From Sabethes cyaneus (Eukaryota > Arthropoda > Insecta > Diptera > Culicidae), in the NCBI RefSeq assembly GCF_943734655.1, contig NC_071355.1, positions 10,830,768 to 10,894,767 of the forward strand: a stretch of 64,000 nucleotides of DNA, given 5' to 3'. Position 1 is the stretch's first letter, and the number at the start of each line of letters is the position of its first letter. Below are positions 31,001 to 43,040 of the stretch, piece after piece. The notes below the pieces were generated by a model that was not told where the DNA came from, made no database searches, and saw only the letters and a list, made by a program, of their open reading frames with translations. A program made the position numbers and the translations under genes.

Positions 31001-31990
31001 AGTCGGTCTGCAGCAGCTTTGGTAGGCGACACATAGGCAGGAAATGTTTTTGTTCGGATACGAACCAATTTTTTGTAACAACCGATTATTTTTCGGTAAT
31101 GCTCAAACTGTAATATATTTATGTTAAATCAACCTTTTAAAATATTTACTATAAACTTACAAGAAGTGGTTTTACTGTTTCCGTTCACACCTTCTTATTC
31201 TACGCTTGTTAAAATTTACGGTGGCTATACGTTTTGTGCCTAAGAACAACTTGAGGTGAGCTACCCTACTCTTAATTTCCACGGCTGCGAATGATACCAA
31301 AGATTCAATCTGGTAAGTATACATTTTATACATTTTCGGTTGGTTTCAGGTTACTTACTACAGGGCTATGATTGATTACGGTAAGTCTCCAACAGGTAAG
31401 TATTCCAGAACACTAGTAGATTTCATTGTCGCTATTTCAGCAGGTAAGTACAAATGAATTTGTTTACATATTTTAGTTTACACTAATTACTCTCTTTCTT
31501 ACCACTTTAATTACAAATTTCAACCACTTAGCAGGAGCTATTTTACAATCCTGGTGTTATTTCACACGAAAAGAGGTACTTTAGAAACTTAGAATTAGAA
31601 TTATCTTTGTGATCTGCGATCTAAAACACTTTGTACAATGGCTAATTTTTATTTACCTACCCGCTCACTTCTTTTGACACTGTGACACATTCGACCACAA
31701 TGTAAAAAACTTACTCGATATGTTTGCAATGTTGCCATATATGCGGTATCGTAACAGTTTTATTTGAAACATATTGCGTGGCATGAGTTGGTAGAATTCA
31801 TGGCCAGATTTCTTGACTTGAGTCTAGCATCAAATCGACAACCAACCACACTAGGGGGATCTTGCAGCGATATGGTTTTTGCAAAACATATTCCGAATGT
31901 TAGATGCAAACGTTTCATCAGCTACTTCTCTTATCATCGGCCGATATTTACTGCTTTGGGTAATTAACTCCGCCAGTGACGGCCCTTTGC
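31001..31990. other. Intergenic with clustered GTAAGT motifs
   Basis: AT-rich sequence with no supported gene. Four GTAAG motifs preceded by CTG, ACG or CAG lie between 31310 and 31450, resembling repeated donor sites. From about 31975 the leader of the LOA element seems to begin. Confidence 0.45.
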
Positions 31991-32447
31991 TAATGAACCC
32001 CCACGTGTGGCTTCCTAAAAAAGAGTGAACGGGTGATGGGGAAATTGGATCGGGACCCGAGCTGTCTGCCACAAGCCAGGATGAAGCAGGAGTGTTAAGA
32101 TTTGTCGCTCGACGTGCGGCTCCGGGTGGCTCCATGCAAATTTGTGGTGGATCCATCCGGAACCGCACATCGAGTCTCTTCCACGGCAAATCTTGTAAAA
32201 ATCTTTTGCTCTCAATGTAGCAATGTAGAAGCATGCTACATTTTGAGCAAAATGCGGAAGAGGACCCCAATCCTCGGTGCAACGCGACCCGTGCTTAGGG
32301 ATGAATGCTTGGGGGGGTCTAATAAAGTTTCCCAAGGTCGAACGGAGCCTGCATGGTACCAGAGCACCCTGTGCAGTAAATTGCTCCCTCTGGTCCAAGC
32401 TGGTAAAGGACAGTTTATTTTCTCCCCAGCAGAGTACAACCATCGCC

Positions 32448-32813
32448 ATGGATAACCTTACAAAAATAATTGATGGGGTAACCAACGACCCCCAAGAGTT
32501 GGTGATAAACACCGGAGTAGGTGTAGAGGTGGCGCACGACTGTAGACCGGAAGTGCGCACTCCGATCGGCACGGTCGATACTGGTGGAGTGATGGACACA
32601 GGGATGGAAAAGGACTTTAACCTCGCCAGCATGTCGCTGGAAGGAGGACTCTCGGCTTCATCCCTGATCATAAACTCACCAACAGGAAATGCGGAAAGTG
32701 ACGCGGATAACCTTCCCGATCCAGTGACGCTGCCTGAAGTCAAGGGGCAACCTGAGGCTTCCGGAGATGTGCCCAAGCATCTCTCCAATGCCGCGTTTCT
32801 CGGCGCGTCCTAA
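32448..32813 (+). pseudogene. LOA element ORF1 remnant (gag-like)
   Basis: The frame begins MDNLTKIIDGVTNDPQELV and runs 121 residues to GAS then stop. LOA ORF1 proteins are normally several hundred residues with CCHC zinc knuckles, which are missing here, so a large internal deletion has removed the nucleic-acid-binding part. It overlaps the start of ORF2, which begins around 32800. Confidence 0.55.
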
Positions 32814-32819
32814 GCCGGA

Positions 32820-34767
32820 GGTTCACCAATGAGCAGCTGAGTACTGCTCTGATCCAGGAGCCATGGATTAACGATACCACGATCCTCGATCTATCCGGCG
32901 CTAATGGTAAGTTGATCTATTGCAATACACAGTCCAAGCCGAGGACTGCCATTCTGTTAAATAAGAAAATAACGTTTTCTCCAATTGCAGAATTCATCCA
33001 ACGCGATGTCGTTGCCATTACGGTGGTAGTCCCGACGACTAGAGGGAAGCAGGAGATAGTCGTTGCGTCCGCCTACTTTCCAGGGGACAAGGACGAAATA
33101 CCATCGCCCGAGGTTGCTGAACTTGTGTGGTACTGCAGGGCAGTCAACAAGCCGTACGCGATAGGCTGCGACGCAAATGCGCACCACACGATATGGGGCA
33201 GCTCGGACACAAATAACAGGGGTGAGTACCTACCTGAATATCTTACTTCTAACGATGTCAATGTAATCAATGTAGGGAATGACCCCACCTTTATAAACGC
33301 TATCAGACAAGAGGTCCTAGACCTTATTCTATGTAGCGCCTCTATAGCTGAGAAAGTCGAAAATTGGCATGTCTCTGATGAACCAAGTTTATCAGACCAC
33401 AGACATATCATTTTCGACATCGAGGCTAATCCTCTAAAGAGAGAACAATTCAGGAATTCGAGGAAAACCAATTGGAGTTCCTTCAGGGATCATCTGATTG
33501 CCTCACGTAATTCCTGTCACAATAATATACGAACTCCAGTTGAGCTGGATATCGCCGCTAGTGACCTGCAATGTAGGATCACAGACGCGTATAACACAAA
33601 CTGTCCCGTAAACACGCGAACAGTTTGCCGTGATGTGCCCTGGTGGAATGAGACGCTTAGCAATCTCCGTCGGAAGGTAAGGCGTTTGTTCAACAGGGCC
33701 AAAATCACGTCTAACTGGGAAGACTACAGTGCTCCCCTCACCAAATACAATGCTGAGCTACGCAAAGCCAAATGGAAATCACGAGTTACAGTTTGCGAAA
33801 GCATTCAAACTCTGCCAGAGGCTACGCGTCTGCAGAAAGCGATGTCCAAGGACCACTGCAATGGTCTAGGGCAATTGAAAAAAGAGGATGGGAGTCTCAC
33901 TGTTACCACCAGGGAAGCTCTGGAAGTTCTGATGAACACGCACTTCCCTTCGACAGTGACCACTGGACAAGACATAGGCGGGCAACAGTGGAATGGGTCA
34001 TTACACAATGTGCCAAATGATTCGATTCTACTTGCACGCCGATTAATCGCATTGCACTGCTTAGTGACGTTAATTGAGAAATCGCTAAAATATCAAGAGA
34101 CGGCACTTTGTGCTTTTCTTGATATTGAAGGCGCTTTCGATAACACGTCCTTCGCGTCAATTAATACGGCTCTCTGTCAAAAGAGAATCGACCACACTAC
34201 AATGAGCTGGATTCAAGCAATGCTCTCGAGTAGACAAATTACAGCATCATTGGGAGATACGTCGGTCACGATTTCGGTGATCAAAGGATATCCACAGGGA
34301 GGAGTTCTCTTCCCCTGCTCTGGTCACTGGTGGCCGACGCACTCCTTCACAAGCTATCACAGCTTGGTTATGAGACCATTCCTTACGCCGACGACGTTGT
34401 ACTTATCGTCAGAGGAAAGTTTGACGCAGTACTGTCAAGTCGCTTGCAAGGAGCTCTAAACACCACCATGTTATGGTGCTCACAAGAGGGACTTAATGTT
34501 AACTCCACCAAAACAGTCGTTATACCATTCACTAGGCGAAGGAAGCATACCATTACTCCCCCTATACTGAATGGTGTCAGACTGGGCAAACACCTCGGAA
34601 TAATTCTCGATAAAAAACTGAACTGGGCTGCCCTCCTAGATTATGCTGTTAAGAAAGCAACTTCGGCTATCTGGGCATGCAGCTCACTGTTTGGCAAAAC
34701 CTGGGGATTGAAACCTCAACTATGCAGGCCTTTTGGTCACATACTACTGTTGTACGGCGTAGGATAA
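32820..34767 (+). pseudogene. LOA element ORF2: endonuclease and reverse transcriptase
   Basis: The protein would nick target DNA and copy the element RNA in place. The endonuclease part starts NEQLSTALIQEPWIN and has GCDANAHHTIWGSSDTNNRG and SDHRHIIFDI. The reverse transcriptase has motif A (FLDIEGAFDNTS, near 34120), motif B (GYPQGGVL, near 34290) and, in another frame, motif C (YADDVV, near 34390) followed by NSTKTVVIPFTRRR. A one-base shift near 34310 separates B and C. Between NGSLHNVP and LLARRLIA about 34010-34060 the fingers have been deleted. The copy is therefore inactive. Confidence 0.85.
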
Positions 34768-34848
34768 CCTATGCTGCAGTAGTATGATGGCCAAAGATGA
34801 ATGAGGTGACAGCCCAAGCCAAACTAAACAAAGTTCAGCACCAGTGCC

Positions 34849-35910
34849 ATGCGTACAAGTACAACACCTACTGAAGCCATGGAGGCAATGCTATGCTTAC
34901 TGCCTTTGCATCTTCATGCGAAGAAGGAAGCAGAGCTCGGCGCACTACGGTTGCAAATGAGTAAAACCATACTCGAAGGTGACCAAATCGGTCATCTTCG
35001 CATACTTCGGGAATCCAATCTGACACCCTTAGTAACTTCAGTCTCTGACTGCATGGAAGCCAGGCCCAATATGGACGTTCCATATGAGGTGATTGAAACA
35101 GATCGCTCAATGTGGAATAATGGAGGGCCCTATCTTCCATCTGGAACTATCTGCAGAAGTATATGCAATATACATCTGTGCAACAATATGCTTGAACGGC
35201 ATGCGAAAATCGGTATCTTCACGGACAGCCAAGCAGCACTACTGGCACTTAAGTCCGCCAAACACGTGTCCAAATTAGTTTGGGAGTGCAGCACAGCATT
35301 GAGGGAGCTCTCCCGCCAAAACAAAGTTTTATTACTTTGGGTGCCCGGTCACTGCGGAATCGAGGGCAATGAATTTGCTGACAACCTAGCAAGACAAGGA
35401 TCAGCTCAGCAATTTATTGGTCCTGAACCGTTTCTGGGCACCTCCACATCCGTCGTGAAAGGCGAACTGATGACATGGGAAAAGCTAGAAATAGCATCCC
35501 GTTGGAATCAAACACAGGGTTGTAGACAAGCTAAACAGTTTATCTACCCAAAACCTGCAGTAGCTAAAAAACTACTCCATTTAACTCGTAGTGAACTACG
35601 CACGATCACGGGACTCCTAACAGGACACAGCCCCGCTCTTTATCATTTAAAGAATATCGGCAAGGTATCATCCGACACCTGCCGCTTTTGTAACTCTGAA
35701 CCTGAAAGTTCAGCGCATCTGCTCTGCTATTGCGGAGCTCTTGCATTATCAAGGCACAACTTCTTAGGATGTTTCCTTCTTACTCCATATCAGGTATGGA
35801 GCCTAAATCCCAAAACGGTCATTGGCTTTATAAACCATGTAGTACCGAATTGGGGCACAGGATTACAACTATTCCGCTCAACTCCATCAATGGGTGTGAG
35901 GGGTCCATAA
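34849..35910 (+). pseudogene. LOA element ORF2: RNase H and C-terminal zinc motif
   Basis: A 353-residue open frame follows the reverse transcriptase after a further shift. It holds RNase H with IGIFTDSQAALLAL and LWVPGHCGIEGNEFADNLAR, whose acidic residues and His are retained. A Cys-rich motif CRFCNSEPESSAHLLCYC lies near the end. It would remove template RNA. A first RNase H block (an MYTDGS-type motif) was not found, so the N-terminal part of the domain is probably damaged. Confidence 0.85.
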
Positions 35911-36010
35911 ACTGTGTACTGCAAACGGGGCCTGCCACAAAAGACGATCATCAAGACTGTCGCAGTGGCCTTTTAACCCAATGCCCTTCTGGCATACAAA
36001 AAAAGTGATA

Positions 36011-37449
36011 AAATTACGAGTATTTTCATTGACAATTTCATATCATCAGCAGACCATTAATCCTCACCCCAATAACCCATCTGAAGGACGAAAGTTGACA
36101 ATGGACACCACGAGTCAGAAACTTGAGAATTCGAGATAAACAAACGGACCTTTTCAGGTCCACCATATAAATTATAAGCTGAAGATTTGAAATTATGAAT
36201 TTCTCACATGTAACAACACAATCCTTTAATGCGCAACTTGGGCATCTATATATGAAATTCAAATATAAATCTCCGGCTTTAGCATTGGGAGACGAATTGC
36301 TCTACATTCGTAGTACTACGTTAAGCTTGCGCCTTTGCCACAAGGCATGGACTCTTGTACTTTTTTCCTTAGCTCCAGTCTCTCTAGACTTTTGTGTATA
36401 ATTACTGGAATACTTGTGTATTGTTTTTCAACCACTTCCCGTGGTCGGATCATGACAAAAATAATATCAAAATAAGCAGAAAAGTCTGTAAAATCGAAAT
36501 CGAAAATGATTTTTTCAAAATGTTTAGTGTTTTACATCCCCTTAGAAATGGGTCCAACAATACAAGTCCGCTTTTCAAAGTAGGTAATCAAAATCACGCA
36601 AGTAACTTGCAAAAAAATCTTTTAGTGGTGAAAGTACGAATAAAGAAATAGTACAACGATGCAAACAAAGTGACCAATTTGAATTGATAATTAAATAATG
36701 ATAGCTTCGCTCTAGTTCGATCAATCATCCTCTCGAGCAACGAAATCGTAGAAAGATGAGCCGCCGAAAACTGTGCGTTCTGTTTTGCTTTGCTAGGAGA
36801 GAGGTAATTCCCGTTTCCTAAGTCTATTTCGCGTGGCGGCCAAAAATTGTTGAAATTAATTATAGCAAACACGCTAATTTCATGTTGAAATCGCAGTGCT
36901 GTATGTAACGTACAAACGTAGCCCAAATGATAGGTAAACGTTGTTGATACGCCGACGTGGTGCCCAAACGTTTGACGTAATTTTTAATATTTGTAATTTT
37001 GATTTCTTGTCAACCGAGAAAGTGAGAAAAATTGAGAAACTTTCTAGTCATTTTCTTTTTTTCATAAAATAGGTTTCAAAGTCAATTTTACATGTTTGCA
37101 TATAACAAGAATCCAACGCTGATTTACTCTCTGTCTAGGAAAAAGACTCAACTTTTCTTCATTTGTCCTAGGGTTGTTGGTTAAAGGCATTAACTTGATC
37201 GTAATGCACGTTACTGCGGTACGTCTTCCATCAGTTCAACGACGGCATTGACCTTATATGCTTTAACCTGCCTGCTGCACTGATCGCTCTCCACATAACC
37301 CGAAGCGCACGGTTCTGTAATGAGTACTAGCTTGAGCTTTGCAACACTATAGCAGGCATACACGCATCCTTGTGATGTTTCTTTGCCTTGGCTATATAGT
37401 TGGCAATTTCTTCTCTCACGTTTGGCGCCACCCGCCCGGTCGCCGCCTG
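36011..37449. other. Intergenic, no gene seen
   Basis: AT-rich sequence with short frames. From about 37190 the composition rises in GC, which fits a promoter region for the candidate exon downstream. Confidence 0.45.
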
Positions 37450-38016
37450 CTATGCGTACCCTATACGAATCGTGAATTGATGAAAGCTCTCCGGCTAAGT
37501 ACAGTCCGTGGGTACACGCGGCTACTATACGTGTAGTATCGAGCCGCTGCAGCGCGCTGCCGTTGAGATCCGTCTGAATGCCGCGTCCATCCAGTTCTGT
37601 TTGAACCGTCGACCTGTTCGGATTAGTAGTGTAGTCGGTGCGCAGCGTATCAAGTTCGCGTCCGTGTCTCTACATCGGCTTCGGCTGCAGGAAAAATCGT
37701 TTGTTTACTACATTAGTGATTTGGTATGCGGGTTGCGGCCTGATTCATTGGAATGGAAAACTGACCCATGCAATGATCTGTGGTTGGTAATTATTGATAG
37801 TGATTTGAAAATTAAGTTGTTAAGTCTGTTATTGTGCTCTGAAAACTGTGTGTGGTGAAAAGTTTTGAGTGAAGTGAAGTGAAGTTAAAGTGACACGACT
37901 GATTGTGATTGAACCGTGTGTCTGCTGCCTGTCGCAATTCGAGCCGATCGGTGAAGAAACCATTGAAGCCAATTCCACTGGGAACCTATATATGGATTAA
38001 TTAATCATTATTCACA
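37450..38016 (+). other. Candidate 5' UTR
   Basis: GC-richer, repeat-free sequence ending in the insect-like leader GTGAAGTGAAGTGAAG (near 37870) and then CACAATG. The open frame at 37508-37858 has no recognised domain and is probably untranslated. No TATA box was seen. The transcription start is not fixed. Confidence 0.4.
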
Positions 38017-38037
38017 ATGAATAACAATGAAATCAAG
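38017..38037 (+). CDS. Candidate first coding exon (7 codons) of an unknown gene
   Basis: ATG at 38017 has a good insect start context (CACAATG) and reads MNNNEIK, then AAG is followed directly by the donor GTAAGC at 38038. Downstream exons were not recognised in the window, so the gene would have a long first intron full of transposons, which is usual in large mosquito genomes. No function can be given. The call rests on start context, donor match and the clean leader, and could be a chance combination. Confidence 0.4.
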
Positions 38038-39164
38038 GTAAGCGGCGGTTCAGCGAAGGTTTCTCATTTAGGTCTGTGCGTCAATTTTAATCGTTGCTTT
38101 CCGACTAAGTGTGCCGTGGTTTGTACCGTTTGAATTCGATACTCTTCGACTTGGAAGAAGTCTGGTGGAGCTGCATTTTGCAATTGTAGTTTTACCAATA
38201 TTGATTACAGTCATTGGAAATGTAATTTAAAGTTTACTTGGTGGGTTTTATCAGTGCAAGGTGTCGAATCCTATGCAAACACTTCACTTAATTGGTTAAA
38301 ATACGCCCGTAAACTAAGCAATGAACAGTATGTTGGCGTTGAATCGCCACTGCACGAAGGTTTTCACAATGAGTAATGAATGGAAAAGTTATTTGCTGCG
38401 CGGTAACAAATGCTGGTGTTTCATTGTTTACAAATTTAGGTTAGGAAAAAGCCGATTGAGTATTAGAACTATAGCTATTGCTGAGAAAGGAAAGAACAGT
38501 AAATAAGTATCTACAACTGCACATGGAAAGGCAATCATTAAAGTTAGTTAATTTTTTGTTTGGCAGAAATGTACTGTAAAGATGACCTGTGTAATTAAAC
38601 GTAGGCTTGAAAAAAATAATTTTCAGACGATTAAGAATACTTGAAGAACTGTAAAATTATGAAGCATGCACAAGGCCACTTAACAGGTAATGGTTGAAAA
38701 TTTAGTACATCTTGATACATCAACAAAATCGATCTGCATATCAATGCTCTTAAAAATTAATGTTTGGATCAAATGCATCTGTTATGAATACGCTCCGGAA
38801 ATTTGACAAAATCCACGGAAAAACTCTGTTTGGGCCTTTAATGGTTAGTTTTTTCTACCGTAACTCAAGAACAAATCTGCCTCAAATCTGCCCGGTTAGC
38901 TCCTGGAGAAAAAGCTCACGGGGGAAAACGAAATCAAAACTGAACAAACGGGATAGAAAATGAGAAATGCAAAAATTGTGACACAATGCACAATGGGCAA
39001 AACGAGCTCGTAATCCAAAGTATTAAAAGCCGCTGGTTTACGATCTTAGAAGATACCTATTCCGGCCAAAACTCGTGTTTCTAGTCTTTGACCTTGAAAT
39101 GCGGTCAGGCATTAATATTAAGACCATTAAGTTTGGTCAATTTCATAGGAACGATGCCTTTCTT
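38038..39164. other. Putative intron or intergenic DNA
   Basis: AT-rich, no exon or repeat recognised up to the start of repeat B at 39165. Confidence 0.45.
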
Positions 39165-39663
39165 CGAAAACCCGCGCTGAGAATCGCGGCTAACACGCTG
39201 AGGGACGAACAGCGCCACGAGCAGTACCTTGCAAGTCGTCCTGAAAGTAAAAACAAGTTAGATTAAAACTTCTCGGTCAGTGGTTTCTACAGTAGAAGGA
39301 GGAAGAGGCACAATTTGTGTCTAAAAATAACCCTAACCACATACGTCGCTGTATTAATAAGGGGGGTTGCGCAGTGTCCGTTTGTCCAACGCCTCTATGG
39401 TTCAAAGAAGGTACACGGGTACCAGCAATCCACACGCCCTGGCGGGTGTTGTGGGTTCGAATCCGGTTATAATCTCAGATTATAGCTTGATTCGACTGAT
39501 GAATCTTCCAGCATTGGACAAAAGGTAGGAGTCACAACGACAACTTGTTAGGCGTAGCTACCTATTACTCCCCTCCCCTTCCTTTCCGCACTTTCTCCTC
39601 CATTCCAAAAAAAAAAGTATTTTTTTTCTTTACTTTCCCCTACCGTCCCTCCATCAATTGTAG
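39165..39663 (+). repeat. Dispersed repeat family B, copy 2
   Basis: This is the fuller copy of the family at 3982. It starts CGAAAACCCGCGCTGAGAAT and ends CCCTCCATCAATTGTAG, with GTGGGTTCGAATCCGG as a box-B-like element near 39450 and a pyrimidine-rich tail. The start codes for KPALRIAANTLRDEQRHEQY then SRPESKNKLD and stop, like the C-terminus of a retroelement protein. So it may be the 3' end of a LINE or a SINE that borrowed one. Confidence 0.7.
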
Positions 39664-40383
39664 CCAAAAAATATTAACCCTCTAACGGGCAACATCGTAA
39701 AAACGATGCGATCAAGCAAATGACTATTTTTTCATGACACACAAAAAAAGCTCAAGTTTTGATTTTCATGCAAAACTAATTACCTGGAGGAGCGCTAGGT
39801 AAGAAATAGTCCAATTTCCGTTTTTTATAGCTAACGCTTTACCCAGATAATTTTCCAATCCAGATATATTACAGAATTGAAATAAAGAATGAAAATTACT
39901 GACAGAAAAATTTTGGAATTAGTGTATTTTATTCTAGATGTCATTTTTCTTCAAAAGTAAAACAGGAAATATTCGCGCAATAATTTTTTTCGGAATTTTC
40001 CTGAATTCTGGATTTTGAAAGATGATAACTTTAAAACGCATGGTCAGAATGTTCCTATCTTACCCGTTGGAGCAGCGGTTCCCAAAAGGGGGTTCGCGAA
40101 CCCCCAAGGGTTTGCCAAAAGTGTGAGATGAGAGATGTCAAACCAGTGCAATTAAGATAAGGATTAGTTTCTAGTCATTGCTGGATTCACCGGCAGAATT
40201 TCAGATGAAATATTGAGGACGATCGATGAGCGGAGACATGCGAAAGTGAGCATTGAGAGGGCACCAAGAGTGGGCTAAGATAGTAGCCCGTCAACGATGT
40301 GAAACTGGAGAAAAATTCTAAAATTTAAGCAGCAATAATAAGTATGAAGTCCAGCAAAGCACGATGGTATTATCGGTACAAAT

Positions 40384-40640
40384 GTGCATCAGCTGACTAA
40401 AGTGTACTTACTGATACAGCAGCATGTTGCTTTGTACCACTTTCAAAATACTCTGCAAGGTCTTAATTGGATCCAGAAGAAAATTGACGCTACTCTCTGT
40501 TGGCAGCTAGTTACATTCCGTGCTGGCCGATCATGCGTGGGTCATATCACGACGCTCCGCATTAACTGTTGGGGAAAATCAAAGGATTCCAAGACTTGCA
40601 GGGCCTGTTTATTGATTTAGAAAAATAAATCTTGAAAGCA
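40384..40640 (+). mobile_element. LINE reverse transcriptase fragment
   Basis: The frame reads NWIQKKIDATLCWQ, then FRAGRSCVGHITTLRI, the fingers block of a LINE with the CVDHI-type signature. The rest is frameshifted. The clade is not certain. Confidence 0.6.
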
Positions 40641-41149
40641 CCTGAAGCACATTCTTAATTGTAACCATTGAAGTCGAACTGTGGATTACCCTGATACCCT
40701 TTGACAATGCAGCAATGATAGGACTGTGACTTGGCCGTCGACACACTGTCTCAATTGCGATCTGATATAAAGAACAAGATTGATCGTTGCTAAATCGACA
40801 CTAATAATCCCTCCAATTTCGTAATAGCTATACAACCGGATGAGCAGGGGGAAGTTTACCAAGACTATAAACAAATGGATCGAAATGTTGAGCGTCAAAC
40901 ATTCCACAACTTCCATCGCTGATGTCACCAGCGCCAAGTACAAACAGGAATTCGGGAGCACAAATGGAAGTTGATCGGGCATACCTTGAAAAGATCAATT
41001 AAGAATTTAAGCAGATGCTCACATTTTAAAGTTCTTTCATGCGAGGAAGCACAGAGATAGCAGAGACATTAAAAATAAATATTGAAAATAGCTGCTAGTT
41101 GGGTTTTTACGGAGTTTATCATAAAATTGCTCAAACATTTGAAAAGGGA

Positions 41150-41700
41150 CGGACCAAATTTTTAGCATCGGACATAACTTCCAGAAATGTCAGGGGCACA
41201 ACGTGCCCAAGTATCACATTTTTATTGACTTTAAAGCAGCATACGATACAGCCGGTCGAGCCCTGCTATGGCAGATGCACGAACATGGTTTTCCACGTTA
41301 CCTATCGCGATTGATCAAAGCTACATTGAACTGAGTAGTGATTTTTGAGTGCATCCCGGGGGCACTCTCGAGTACCTCCGAGTTGTGGCGAATGTTGAGA
41401 CATGGTGACGGCTTATCATGTGCGCTCAAAGAGCGGGCATTGAAACGAAAGGCACAATTTTTAGCAACGGTAGCCCCTCCTAGGCTTTGCAGATGACTTT
41501 GATGATCTAGCCAGGAACTTTGCGATGGCGGACTGTGAGCGGAGTTTAAAAGGATTGGGCTAAAATTAAATGCGTCGAATGATGCTGAACAACAGTGCGA
41601 AGTAAAAAAGTTCATCAACGCCACCAGCACCAGCAACAGAGGGACCCAAGATAGCTTTACCAAATCGAAAGCGACTTGCGACGGCGAAATTGGGCGACCT
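41150..41700 (+). mobile_element. LINE reverse transcriptase fragment (RTE-like)
   Basis: The + strand gives KYHIFIDFKAAYDTAGRALL (motif A), then, after shifts, GFADDFDDLARNFAMADCE (motif C). It is heavily mutated and lies inside the hAT-like element. Confidence 0.7.
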
Positions 41701-41880
41701 CTGGATGGTCACCAGAGCCAGAGTGAGACTCATAGGAAATTGGTGACGAGATTTCCTGATAACCTCTTTTGGTCAATGTTTTTCAACAAAATGTTACACA
41801 TAAAATCATATGAATTGAGTTTTTTTTACAGGGGGTTGCGGACAAAAAAAAGGTTGGGGACCGTTGCGTTAGCGGGTTAA

Positions 41881-42289
41881 TATATATCTTTTACTAATTG
41901 CGAGTTATAATTTGCTAAAAAAGTACACTTAATAACCAATTCAGCACAATAACTTTGCATCCAATTTATTTATTGCTTTTAACTGTTCTCCAAAGCTGTT
42001 CAGTATGCTAAAATACACATTTTTTCTGAAGACTGTTTTTGCCTTTGAGTTAGTTTTAATCGCTTTAATTAGGTTATCTATGTCTATGGGGGTGAATTGG
42101 GTAAAATGGACTATTCTTGCGTTTCGCACAGTATGGAATGGATGGGATTCAATTCTTCTGATGTTTTGACAACAATAGGACCCTCTTAAGGAATCGATTT
42201 CCTGCATTTTTTTACATAGGAAAAGATATCTTGTAAGATTCCAAATCAGCGACTTCTAATTCTTGGGATTGCGAGTTTTTGCTCGATTG
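41881..42289. other. Intergenic, no gene seen
   Basis: AT-rich with no recognised content. Confidence 0.5.
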
Positions 42290-43040
42290 TGCAATGGTAA
42301 GAAAAACGGAACGTAGAACGAGAAAAAAGAGGGAAAGAAAAAAACGGGAGACAACAAGTAAAAACCAGGCAAAAAAGAGTAAACCGAAAAATGAGGGAAA
42401 AGAAGATTGAAATTTTTCTGTCACGAAATCACGAAAACAGACACTGATGAAGCCTGCAAGTCGTTGGGGCAATACGAAATAGCAAAGCCTTGGGTTATAA
42501 ACGTCATTCTAAGACTTGACCCTATTGACTATATCTAGAGATTCGAACATACGACGACTGACTTGTAAGACCATCATCGTACCGCGAGAAAAAACGAGCA
42601 AAACGAGCAAAACGAGAAAGGAAATGAGGACAAACTGCACATAAAAGATTAAAAAACAGAATAAAAAAGGAAAAAAATAATGTATAGAAAAAGAGAAAAT
42701 AAGAGAGCATGAAAATTGAGAAACGAGAACAGAAAAAGAGGAACATGGAGTGTTGTTTCCTCTTTCTCTTCTTTTCTGTCCCGTTTTTCGTGATTTTCAG
42801 TCAAAAGGAAAAACGAGAAAGAAAACAATGCAAAACGAGGACAAACAGACGAAAGACGGAAGGTAAAAAGAAAAAAAAAAACATGACACAACACACAAAA
42901 GTGGGGAAAACGGGAAAGAAAAAGAACGAAAACGAGACAAGAAAGGGAAAATGGAAAAAAAAACAAGAGAAACCAAACGAGAAAAGAGGATGGCTGGAGA
43001 GAGAGGGAGAGGGAAAGAGATAGATAGAGAGAGAAAGAGT
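42290..43040. repeat. Purine-rich low-complexity tract
   Basis: The + strand is strongly enriched in A and G (GAGAAAAAAGAGG-like strings) for most of this span, interrupted around 42420-42585 by a SINE fragment. It closes with GAGA and GATA microsatellite at 42990-43038. Long open frames here, on both strands, reflect composition and not genes. Confidence 0.85.
42476..42583 (-). mobile_element. tRNA-derived SINE family S, truncated copy
   Basis: On the - strand GGTACGATGATGGTCTTACA and CAGTCGTCGTATGTTCGAAT match the SINE at 53330-53535. The body is mostly deleted, after which the shared 3' end AACCCAAGGCTTTGC returns. It is bounded by purine-rich DNA. Confidence 0.75.

Larger units (their letters stand above)
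31991..36010 (+). mobile_element. LOA-clade LINE, long but inactive copy
   Basis: A single + strand element about 4 kb long: leader (from about 31990), ORF1 remnant, ORF2 with APE endonuclease, reverse transcriptase and RNase H, and a short 3' end near 36010 (AAAAAAAGTGATAAAATT). An RNase H after the reverse transcriptase and the FLDIEGAFD motif fit the LOA clade, to which Lian of Aedes belongs. ORF1 and the reverse transcriptase fingers carry deletions. Boundaries are approximate because target duplications were not found. Confidence 0.85.
40073..41866. mobile_element. hAT-like element nested near the piggyBac-like right end
   Basis: Ends CAGCGGTTCCCAA and, in reverse complement, CAACGGTCCCCAA. 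Flanking octamers CGTTGGAG (40065-40072) and CGTTAGCG (41867-41874) agree at six of eight positions, and the right one is also the piggyBac-like terminal sequence, so they look like a diverged 8-bp duplication. No hAT transposase was seen; the 1.8-kb interior contains LINE pieces. Confidence 0.7.
39678..41876. mobile_element. TTAA-flanked piggyBac-like element with nested hAT
   Basis: TTAA at 39674-39677 is followed by CCCTCTAACG; at the other end CGTTAGCGGG is followed by TTAA at 41877-41880. The ends match at 9 of 10 bases and the TTAA target is the mark of piggyBac. Without the hAT insertion the element is about 400 bases and non-coding, so it is a MITE. Confidence 0.8.
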
